In this document: positions 17,981 to 27,044 of the stretch, piece by piece
Position numbering within the stretch: position 1 is the stretch's first letter
Layout of the letters: every line of letters starts with the position of its first letter
Source: Irineochytrium annulatum
Lineage: Eukaryota; Chytridiomycota; Chytridiomycetes; Chytridiales; Chytridiaceae
Assembly: GCA_027600665.1 (NCBI GenBank)
Contig: JADGJL010000281.1
Span: 1 to 27,044 of the forward strand
DNA length: 27,044 nucleotides
Direction of reading: 5' to 3'
Position numbers and translations under genes: made by a program
Notes under the pieces: generated by a model
What the model saw: the letters and a program-made list of their open reading frames with translations, nothing else
What the model was told of the DNA's origin: nothing
Databases searched by the model: none

Positions 17981-20773
17981 TCATGCGCGCTGGTACCTCC
18001 TTGCAAGATCCTCATATTGGTAGATCATCTCCGCAGACAAGGTTGGTACAATCGAAGCCAGTGCCGTCCGGAAATGTCGCGCCATCTGGTGGAGGAAAAA
18101 TATCCTCCGTTAAGCATCAAAAAATTCTTTGTAGGTGTAATATGCATACCACGACGCCGGCGTCGGTTGTCTCCCTCAAAGCGGCCATGGCCGCCTCCCT
18201 ACAGAGAGATTCCAAGTCCGCCCCCGTGAACCTCTCGGTAGAGTCGCGAGCCAAATACTCGAGCGACACGTCCTCGTGAAGCGGCAAGCCGCGCGTGTGG
18301 ACGCGCAGTATTGCCAACCGTGAGGGCTCGTCCGGCGGCGGGACCTTTACAGCAAACTTCTGTCAACACAAACGCTTTTAGGTAAAGGAGCCGCTCACGT
18401 ATATGACGCGGTCAAAGCGGCCGGGTCGAAGGAGCGCCGCGTCAAGCCTATCCGGCCTGTTTGTGGCGCCCTGGAAAAACAAAAATAGCGCGGCGTTGGC
18501 TATGCGTAACAGCGAGACAAAAAACAGGACTGACCACGACAAGCACGTTCTTCGCGGCCTCGATCCCGTCCATCTCATTCAAGAGCGAGGACAGCACCCG
18601 ATCGCGAACCGGGTCTGACGCGCCGCCGCTACCCTCCCCCTCGAGCCCTCGCTTGCCAACAATCGCATCCACTTCGTCAAAGAAAACAATCGACGGCGCG
18701 CTGGCTCGAGCCCTCTGAAAAACGGTCCTAACTTCATAGTATCAGGGCTATACTGACCCAGCCCCGTCTTCGATGCAAATCAACACCCACCAGCCCTCTC
18801 CGAGTCTCCGACATACGAGGAAAAGATCTCCGACCCCCGCACGCTCAGGAACGTCCACCCTCCCCTCCCCGCCATCACCCTAACGAGCGTCGTCTTACTG
18901 CAACCCGGCGGCCCGAAGAGCAGCACACCCCTTGCCGGCTCCACGCCCAGCCTCGTGAGCGCATCAACATGCGCCAGCGGCCACTCAAAAGCCACCCTCA
19001 GCGCACGCTTGACATCATCGAGTCCGCCCACGTCGTCCCAGTCCCTCGCTCCGAATGTGTGCGCGCCGGACGGGGGCGCCGGGAGGGAGGTAAACCACGG
19101 CCCGCGAGTAACGGCCGCACCGCCCGATATCCGGAGCGCGTGCTCAAAATCCGAGTTCGTCAGCGGCGGCATACCGTCGCCCCCGCCCATCGAACGCGCC
19201 GCGGCCGCAAGCGCGGTGGCGCGGCACAGGTGTACAAGGTCGGCGCCGACACAGCCGTTGGTGTTGGCCGCTACGCTAGCGAGATCGACATCGTCGGCTA
19301 AGGTGAGGGAGGCGGTGAGCGCGCGGAGGATGTTAAGGCGCGTGCTCTCCGTGGGATAGTCGATCGGGATCTCGCGGTCAAAACGGCCGGGCCGACGAAG
19401 GGCCGGGTCGATGGCGTTGGGTCTGTTAGTCGCTCCTACCACGACCAAGCGGCCGCGGGAGGCGAGGCCGTCCATAAGGGTGAGGAGTGTGGCAACGACG
19501 CGGGATTCGTGTTGAGAGGACTTAGTCCGATTAGGCGTAAGGGCGTCCTGCGGTGATATCCAGGAGTGGTTAAGCTTTATTTTTCTTAAGTATCATTAGC
19601 AGTGGAGCTCACCATCTCGTCAATGAATAGGACGCATGCGGTCTTCGCTGCGATCTCACGAGCCTCGTTGAACTTGTCTCTAAGCTTCTCCTCGCTCTCA
19701 CCGAGATAGGCACCAAAAACCTCGGGACCGTTGATGGTGAGCAGCCTGACGTTGCAGACGCGACAGGCATGCGAGACCAACATCGTCTTACCTACGCCGG
19801 GTGGTCCGTACAACAAGACGCCTTCAGCGAATTCGGTCGTCAATGGAAATCCCATTCGCTGTTCACATTACGGTACCTTTCGGGCAATCAACCCGCAACT
19901 CCTCAACTGCCTGCGAGTGCACCAACGGGGTCAGGATCATATCCAGCAGCGATTGGAACGCCGTCTCCAGCCCCGGCGGCGCCGCAGTGACGATTGTCGC
20001 CGCATTTGCCGCATTGACTCCCGATACGTCAGCCCACATTAAAGCATCGTCCTCTAGTTCATCTTCCAGCTCCAACTCCGTACTCGGTCCGACCAGGACC
20101 TCGATGTCGGCAGGTACCGTCTCGACCACCAAGAGCCGCAGGCACGAAGGCGGGCCAGGCCCGCGTCCAGAAACGACGCAGCCTTGCCGAACGAGGAGGG
20201 ATGTGAGCGTGCACCTGACTGCCTGAACTGCGTGCTTGAGAACGACGTAAACGGAAAGGGAACTAGCATACCTCCTCCTGGAGCTCTTTCCTCCCTTTTC
20301 TGAACACGAACCCGAGCTCGTCCCGTTGATCAACATCGGAGCCGAAGACTGTTGCTCGCAGGACGACACGCGTCGCAATGGTGGGGCGCGATGGAACGGC
20401 CCTGACGCACCCTTCAATGTAAAGGATGAAAATTGGGATTGGCAGCTGGCGGAGAAAAGCTGTCGCGGTTCCGACACATACATCGCTTGTCGCCTAGCTT
20501 CTTCAGGTCCGCAATGCTAGCTGGAGCCGTGATATACGAGTCGGGCACGTACTCGCCTGAGCCGTCGGCGTGCGGCCACGTGCGACCGAAGTGCGATGTA
20601 GCCTCGACTCGGTCGGCGCCCGCGCCATCCAACGAATCTTTACGGTCGCCAGCCCGGACGCCGTCGTCCGCCGTCTCCTGCAAGCCAATCGCGTCGGGCG
20701 TCCTGTGGATAAATACCGCCCACTGGGACGGTACGAGCTTCAGCTCGGCGAAGGCTCCTGATGGGAGTAGCAT
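17981..20773 (-). CDS. AFG2B: Two-domain AAA ATPase, AFG2B/SPATA5L1 type
   Basis: Minus-strand exons are 20773-20482, 20411-20272, 20222-19877, 19821-19613, 19547-18791, 18731-18535, 18470-18399, 18344-18150 and 18085-17981 (770 residues; human SPATA5L1 has about 750). All eight introns (49-70 nt) are GT-AG and in frame. Afg2-family hexamers work in pre-60S ribosome maturation and chromatin-substrate extraction. An N-domain (1-220) precedes D1, with Walker A GPPGVGKT (265-272), Walker B VLFIDEMDA (323-331) and GATNRP. D2 has [12 protein letters not shown] (541-552), VGDSERA, Walker [10 protein letters not shown] (596-604) and [16 protein letters not shown]. The word [12 protein letters not shown], the VGDSE motif and the C-terminal [13 protein letters not shown] favour AFG2B over AFG2A/Afg2 and Cdc48. 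Junctions restore family words, for example [14 protein letters not shown] and [14 protein letters not shown]. Both ATPase sites look intact. The start has an upstream in-frame stop. Confidence 0.88.
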
Positions 20774-21023
20774 GCCGCCGGTGTCCGCCTTTGACGACTT
20801 TCAAGCCATTGAGCATCTTGACATCCCATTCTTATTTAAGTACAAAACGAGCAACCATAATGACTAATAGCCTAAACCATGTTAGGGCCGTCCTTTCCCA
20901 TTCCCACCAAAACGCGTCCAGCTGAATTAAGGGAAATGAAGTCGACCATGCCACTTCTTCGTGGACGACTGTCCGCACGAGAATTACCGTATATGCAACC
21001 AAAAAACTATGGCAACCGTGTCC

Positions 21024-22325
21024 CTACTCGCAATGTCGTATTGGCAACCCTAAACGCTTGATCACAGACGTAGGCATGCAATACCGCGGGTCTACATCGT
21101 CAAGCCCAGGATATCCCAGCAAAGATAGCCCTTTTGTGAAGTCAGGGTGATGACGGTAAGCTTTTCATACCGGCGATTCCAAAAACTGTATGGAAAACAT
21201 CAGCCTTGTCTTCCGGCCGATCGGCAATACCGCCGTCCACATCGTCCTTGCGAGATTGTTTAGAGTCAGGCGGAGATAGACACGAGTTCCTCACTTGGCA
21301 TTTGAGTATGTAAGCGATTAACTTATCTTTCTCGATCCAGTGCACCCGGTTGATGATGGAGAGTGATGACAGCACCCACCACGAGTAGCATACCTACGGT
21401 CGTTAGCGTAGCGGAACGATAATATTGACGAACATCCGGGAGCTTCTCAGGCCGTCCATTGAGCCCGCCTTCCGGGAGTTGCCGCAATGCAAGCCACCAC
21501 CCAAGCTTCTCGGCATCCACCCGATGCAACGCGTTCGCGATCGCCAGTGCGCCGACGCAACAGAAAACTTAACACCGTAAGCCCATGACGTTGTCGAGAA
21601 GAGCACCCACTGTACGCCGCGTGCGACTCCGCCCCAGGGACCGTCCCAAACCCACCGTCGAAGTTCGAGCACCGCATGACGTAGTCCACAGCCGCCGGCA
21701 CGTCGACCGCATCAATGTGCCCGAGGATGGATAGACACGACAGGCAGCAATAGCTAAATCGCGTGTCCACCTGGCCCCACTTGTCGCCCATGAAGGACCC
21801 GTCCGCCTTCTGCAGCGACTTGACGACTTCCACGTAAGATCAGCACATCACCAATCCACGCCAGCGTTTCTCACATGCCACCACCTTGTCCGTGTCGATC
21901 CTATCCAACGCGTCGTACATCGCCAGCACCTGAATCGCGCTCAGAGTGTAGATGATGTGACCGTCGTGATCCACGTGCCCGCCAAACGATCCTTGCGCAT
22001 ATGTCAGGCTCCAAGCGGCGCCAAAAGTCTCACCATCCTCATCCTGGCAAGACAGCAGATACCGGATCACCTCTTCCCTGTCCAGCGTCTCCTCGGCCTT
22101 CATCATCCACAGCGCTTGCAGGCCCCAGTAGACGCCGTTCACGCGCAGGTGCTCCGACATCCAATACTCGAGCTCATCCTTCTTCTGTGCAAGCCAGAGC
22201 GTGGGGAGTCAGCCCGGCCGCGTAATGCGAGCTACGCGCACCGTGTCGAGCTCCTTGACGAACTGAATGTGCTTCTCCCGGAGGAATGCCGGTCGATGGG
22301 CGAGTGACGAATCTGGCGAGGACAT
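21024..22325 (-). CDS. BET2: Rab geranylgeranyltransferase beta subunit
   Basis: Minus-strand exons are 22325-22242, 22184-22034, 21991-21875, 21826-21611, 21567-21434, 21393-21295, 21246-21171 and 21130-21024 (327 residues; yeast Bet2 has 325, human RABGGTB 331). Introns are only 40-57 nt, all GT-AG and in frame. With the alpha subunit (Bet4) and escort protein it attaches geranylgeranyl groups to Rab C-termini, anchoring them to membranes. The alpha-alpha barrel repeats are clear: [76 protein letters not shown] and [19 protein letters not shown]. The zinc ligands expected of the family are present as Asp234, Cys236 and His286; intron 5 falls between Asp234 and Val235. The C-terminus ([19 protein letters not shown]) matches the usual end. 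It sits 250 bp downstream of nothing but shares direction with AFG2B and the Puf gene. Confidence 0.95.
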
Positions 22326-22655
22326 GGCAATGTTTCAAAGAAATGATCGCGACGACGACAATTGAACGAATGCGACCTGAATTGCAGTACATGGTTTGTT
22401 TTCAGGCGAAGACCAACAACAGAATCTTTCAGAGCTGATCATGTCTGTAATATTAAAAAGATGGGTGCCAAAAGTCGAGACAGTCAGCAAACCACAGAGG
22501 TATTGAAGAAAAACAGTGAGTGTTTTGTTCAAGAACAAAAGGGCTAGAGGCGTTCACTACAATAATTTGTTGCAAGTATAAAGATGCGGGATGGGGATAA
22601 GACGTACTGTGATAAAGGGAGAGAAACAATATTAGATAGGTAACTTCCACTGATA

Positions 22656-25600
22656 CTATTGATCATTCGTCACGACCGGGTTCTCATAGTAATACCTCGA
22701 GTCCCCACGAAACTGCCCATACCCGCCCCCGTAGCCCGCTGGCACCGGCGGACGATTCTGCCCCGTCGAGCCGTCCCACGGGATGACCGAAGGGAAGCCT
22801 CCATACTGCGGGCCGCCGTACATGCCGGGAGAGGGCATGTAGTGCGAAGGGGCGACCATTCCGTTGTTGCTGTACATCTGCTGCGGGGAGTGGCCGGGGG
22901 TAGGGTAGTAGCCGTTAGAGGCGTTGCCGGAGGGGAAGAAGCCGCCGCCAGCGTGCGGCGTGAGGGGGCTGACAATATCGTGTTGAAGGTAGCCACCGGC
23001 GCTAAGTCCACCCATGTTACTCGACGGGTCTAGCATGAGGAGCGGCGGCGCGCCGTTCGCCGACAAGGAGGAAGGGATGACCGCAAGCTCGTCCAGGAGG
23101 CGCTTAAATCCCATCTGATTCTCCTTCACCAGCGTCGGGATACCCGGCCCGCCTTGTGAGGCGATGCGCGAGAGTACGGACCTGCACCGATCGGCAAGTC
23201 GCACTTTCTCGTCCGCCGACACGCATGCGGTCGCAAGGATCTTTTGAATGACGGACACTCCCTGCACTTGATCCAAAATAACGTCGCGAAGCGATGCCTC
23301 GTCCCTGAAAAACAATTCCCTAATTATAATATCCCGAGCATCCAGCTCGACACGCTGATTAACTGCATGCACGTTAGAAACGCACATTCGCCAATGTAAC
23401 ACCAATATTACCTAATTTCAAGATGGTGGCCGACGCAAGCTTATGATTGCATAACGAATGAACATGAGGAGCCAATTTCGGCGCAAGGACGCGGTATCGT
23501 CCCGGTAAACTGCTGGTGTCGAGCAGCCAAGTGATCAAGATCGACCCGTTCGGGTTCGTGACGAGCTGGAGCGCCCCGCTTACAATCGCGATCGCGACGT
23601 GTTTCTGCTGCCGTTTTGTCGTGTATTGGCTCTCAAGGCAGGCCCTCATTGCCCTCGCGCCGAACCTGCCAGTGCCGATCTCGATGCACTTAGTGTGCAT
23701 GGCATCAAAGACGAATTGGTTTTTCTGGGCGCCCATCCGAAGGCAGCATTGCACGACGTAGTTCCCGAACTGGTCCAGAAGGAGAGGAGGCGTAAATTGC
23801 TTAAGAGCGTTGACAACGCAGGCCATCTGGGTCGGGGTCTTCGCAAGGTCGATCATCTTTTGAATCACCCAGGTGCCGTTCTTGTGAACACCGATGACAG
23901 CCATGTGAGGGGAGACGGCCTCGAGCAGGAGGAGTCGGTGGTGGTCGCCGCTTCGCTCTAACACCTTCTGAATGACGACGTTGCCGATGTAATCCGTGCA
24001 GAGATCCACGCATTCTGGCAAGATCTCGGCGAACATCGCATCCACCTCCTTCTGAGATATATGAGAATCCAAACGCTTGCGCATCTCTCGGAGTCGATTT
24101 TGATCGACCTGCCGATTTGGACTCGGCTCGGGCAACGGTGGCAAGCACGGCGCGTATTTGTCTGACAGGCGTTAATTTGAAGTTGACATGCAAGAGTTCT
24201 TACCCGCCTCGAGCATGCCAGAACCTCCGCCCTCAAGGGAAAACGTAGCAGGAACACTCCCGTCGTCCGGGCTGCCGCCGTTGAAAATACCCGATATGAT
24301 GGCAGCGTCCTGCGCTGACGGGGGGCTCCCAGTTTCGCCATCTGTCGCCGTCGTCAGTGGTGTGACGCTTGTCGACGAATTCTCCCGATGCGGCCGGCTC
24401 GGTGTCGTGAAGGTCGCTCCTGGGTTCGATCCCTCACGACAAAGCGCCGGCGGCTGTCCGTTCGCGTTCAGGAGCCCGGAAATAACCGAGCCCGGGGCGG
24501 CGATTGGAGAGGCCGGCATGAAGAAGGCGTTGGACAACTGGTCGCCGTAGCCCCCGCCTCCCGACATGAAGTTCACGCTGACACCTCCAAGACCAAGCAT
24601 GCCCGCAGCGGCCAGCTCAGATTTCGATGGGACCTTGGCATATCCGATCTTGACAACGGATCCGCTGATCTCCTTCCCGTTCATCGACTTCCTCGCCTCC
24701 ATCGCGTCCTCCAGACGGTCGAAGTTTACGAATCCACAATTCTTATGGGTCTGAAAAATTAATCCAGGTACTTCACTAAGATAAACAAACCAAAACGCGA
24801 GCAGACTCCACCGGGCCGTAAGCCGAAAAGATGCTCTCCAGGTCGGACGGGTCCGTTGTCGGCGGAATATTGCCAATCCCTAAAACCGTTAGCGACAAAC
24901 GAAGAAAGTGCACACCCAAGGACTCACAAAGCGATTTTGTGGGCTGCATGCCGAGGGAGTCCCCAATGGCTTCAGCGCGTCCGTATCCCAATCTGACCGA
25001 CGTCCCAGCAACCCTTGCACCGTGCATCTCCTCCCGAGCCGCGATAGCATCCTCTATCCTCACGAAGTTGATAAACGCGCACTCCTTCTCGGGCAGAATG
25101 CGAAGCGACTCGACGGGTCCGAAAGGTCCAAAAAAGGTCAAGAGGTCGGCGGGCGAGAGTGATGGGTCCACGTTTCCAATCCACAGCGAGCGGGTCGGCG
25201 TCTGCGTCGTCCCCGGACCTGAGACTGTCTCCGAGCCTACCATAATAGTCGGGGGTTCCTCGAAGCCAAGCTCGTATTGATCCCGAGGCGAGTTCTATGA
25301 GGTGCATGAGTACGAGCTACAACAAGAACACAAAACGCTTACGTTCGGCTCTCCCTCATTCGAAGCGGGTCCCTCCTTCCTGCCCGAGTATGCCTTCACA
25401 TTCATTTGCAACTCCAGCTCATGATCCCGGAACGACGACGCCGAGCTCTCGAGGAACGCGATCGATGACGCTCGCGCGCGCCCGTGAGTGGCGTACGTAG
25501 ACCCGGGCGAAGACAAACCCATCGTCGAGACAGCCTTTACGCCATCCGACACTGCCAGGTTCTCCCCGACGGCAACAGAGTACGACCGGACGCGGTTCCC

Positions 25601-26577
25601 GATGGCCTGGGCGACGAGAGACGGGAACGGCGGGCCCGCGCTCGCAGTTGCCTGGTCCGTTCCCTGACCCTGAAGTTTCGGACTCGCAGGCTGCTGACCG
25701 CGCAGGTACTGGTTGCCTACCGACGAGTTGGACGCTTGGCGCACCGGATAGGCCGACGGTGATCCGCCCTGCGACGGCGTCGGGCCTCGTCCGTTGTCGT
25801 GATCGTCCAAGCCGAGGTAATCTAGCGTCCTGGCCACGGCACTAGTTTCCTCCGATATCTGAACAGACTCGAATGCAGCCTGCGCGCTCAGCATATTCCT
25901 CTGCGCGCTGCCGGGCGCCGACCTGCTCTCGCCGGTTCCGATCGCGCCGCCGCGGTCGGAACCGGGACCTCTGCCGCCGACCTGTCCCTCCTCCCCTTCA
26001 CCTGCAAGTGCCGCCGAAAGTCCTGATGGCTGGTGCTGGAATCCGTGCATCGAGTCGACGTACGATGACGGATTCCAGATGCCGAAGGCCCCCGCAAGCT
26101 CAGGCGCTAGAAGCGAGAGCGAGCCCGACCTTACGCGGCTATGGCTTGCGGCCGCGGGGCCCGAGACTGGGGCGCCACCACCGACGACTAGGGACCCCGG
26201 AGCCAGAGGCTCGTCAGCCCCGGGCAAGAGCCTCGAGGGAAACGAGCTAAAGGTCTCGGCGCGTGTCCGCCGGAACGAGGCTGCTGCCGGGGTAAGGAAG
26301 TGCTTTGCGGTCAATCCGGACTCGGAGTCTAGCAAAGCGGCCGCGGAGCGACCCATCCCACCCGCCGGCTCAAAGAACGGGCTTTTTGACGAGAACGAGC
26401 CGTCCGTGTCCGACCCCGACGGATTATCCAATAACGGTCTGTGCGAAGAACGAGTAAAAATGATATTGACGCTAAAAGCACGCGTCCTTCGCAGGCAAAA
26501 ACTCACCTCTTCCCGACGACGCCCGCGCCGATCTCGGGCTGGAAGCCCATCGGCCTTCGTTCCCCGAACTCTTCCAT
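22656..26577 (-). CDS. JSN1: Jsn1/Puf2-type RNA-binding protein: two RRMs plus Pumilio repeats
   Basis: Minus-strand exons are 26577-26507, 26438-25343, 25294-24928, 24879-24791, 24750-24204, 24161-23412 and 23362-22656 (1,208 residues). Introns are 68, 48, 48, 40, 42 and 49 nt, all GT-AG and in frame. Yeast Jsn1/Puf1 and Puf2 bind 3' UTRs of mRNAs for membrane and mitochondria-associated proteins. The first 420 residues are Ser/Gly/Pro-rich and disordered. RRM1 spans about 425-500 (LWIGNVDPS, CAFINFVRI) and RRM2 about 511-582 (LWIGNIPPTT, NCGFVNFDR). Pumilio-like repeats cover about 745-1040: DYIGNVVIQK, HKNGTWVIQK, DQFGNYVVQC, GRFGARAMRA, NPNGSILITW, HKLASATILK and QVQGVSVIQK. The first three keep canonical N..Q base-reading residues; later ones are degenerate, as in Jsn1. 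The C-terminal 170 residues are Gly/Tyr/Pro-rich. Start at the only Met giving a frame-keeping first splice (MEEFGERRPMGFQPEIG). Confidence 0.93.
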
Positions 26578-27044
26578 AGCTATTAATCGATTATAACCGT
26601 TTCTGACGGAGGTTGTATGTGCAATAGGTGGTAATGTACAACTAAGTAAGATGGGGTTGGCGAGCTATCCTAAAATGGCGACATGGATCTTGGGGGATCA
26701 GGATGTCGCTGTTGCAGGGGCGATTGCTCTCTTGTCCTTCCGAACGAAAAAAGCACCTGCGGAGTGGAACCGAACGGATGGTCAGGTAGGTGTCGTGCAG
26801 ATGAGGGAATGGAGGAGAGAGGAGAGCACAACGGGTGTCACGTCGTTGACCGGGGATGATTCAGCGCCACCAGCGTCTAGCCTTCGCGGTCATTGGCTTC
26901 CCATGCACATCTCAGGCGGTCCACCCGCAGCCCAAAAGCACCTCAGCTGGATCGCCAGATCACCGATGCCGTCCGAGACGATGTGGGGATGGCGGGGGGG
27001 GGGGGGCGGGCGGCCGGCCCCGCCGGGGGGCGCGGGGGGGGGGG
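26578..27044. other. Upstream region of the Puf gene with an open plus frame and G-tract edge
   Basis: This holds the 5' leader and promoter of the minus-strand Puf gene. No TATA box is obvious. On the plus strand a frame starting at ATG 26651 stays open for all 394 bases to the window edge (opening MGLASYPKMATWILG, later WLPMHISGGPPAAQ). It has no motif, begins only 73 bp from the divergent start and ends in homopolymer-coded Gly/Arg, so I do not call it a gene. The last 51 bases are almost pure G/C. Confidence 0.35.
26994..27044. repeat. G-homopolymer, low-complexity window edge
   Basis: Runs of 13 G (26994-27006), 6 G (27025-27030) and 11 G (27034-27044), separated only by short G/C words. 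Such sequence at the very end of a window is typical of an assembly contig end or a homopolymer sequencing artefact rather than biology. Confidence 0.7.

Noticed and set aside
19859..19892. A 34-nt intron in the AAA ATPase joining EELR to RMGFPL
   Set aside because: The alternative intron 19876-19822 (55 nt) keeps frame and gives [17 protein letters not shown]. That matches the family exactly in length and sequence before Walker A.
24415..24440. tRNA B-box-like GGTTCGATCCC on the plus strand
   Set aside because: It lies inside a secure exon of the Puf gene, with no A box or cloverleaf around it.
1..27044. CRISPR arrays, prokaryotic operons, riboswitches
   Set aside because: The sequence is eukaryotic nuclear DNA with spliceosomal introns. 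No regularly spaced direct repeats were found.

Overview
The window reads as nuclear DNA from an early-diverging, flagellated (zoosporic, chytrid-like) fungus. The genes carry many short GT-AG introns (about 40-78 nt) whose phases can be reconstructed exactly. The housekeeping proteins are fungal or opisthokont in type. One gene encodes calaxin, an axonemal dynein-docking EF-hand protein found only in organisms with motile cilia. Coding sequence is GC-rich and intergenic sequence is visibly AT-richer. No species can be named from the sequence alone.

Left part (1-1,370): the 3' end of a Nup53/Nup35-type nucleoporin gene (+), then a tRNA-Arg(UCU) gene (+) ending in a palindrome that contains its Pol III terminator T-run.

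Accessory island (about 1.37-7.0 kb): no intact gene. It holds decayed protein-coding fragments. Two copies of an unknown module of about 850 bp lie in inverted orientation (1,370-2,215 minus and 6,030-6,870 plus). They share long protein stretches, including a cysteine cluster, and both are broken by frameshifts and stops. Between them, on the minus strand, are remnants of one or more other genes (2,926-4,433 and 5,259-5,847), themselves with internal paralogy. I recognise no family for either set.

Core block (about 7.3-26.6 kb): a single-pass membrane glycoprotein (+); diphosphomevalonate decarboxylase MVD1/ERG19 (+, intronless); a helical/coiled-coil protein of unknown function (-); calaxin (+, 5 exons); a Pdr16/Sec14-type CRAL-TRIO lipid-transfer protein (-, 5 exons); a two-domain AAA ATPase of the AFG2B/SPATA5L1 type (-, 9 exons); Rab geranylgeranyltransferase beta subunit BET2 (-, 8 exons); and a Jsn1/Puf2-type RRM-RRM-Pumilio protein (-, 7 exons). 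Exon models were chosen so that every splice is GT-AG, keeps frame and restores family alignment. Every complete model sums to a multiple of three.

These are mostly unrelated housekeeping genes rather than a pathway cluster. One loose link exists: MVD1 makes the isopentenyl diphosphate from which geranylgeranyl diphosphate is built, and BET2 attaches that lipid to Rab GTPases. The right edge dissolves into G homopolymers, as at a contig end.
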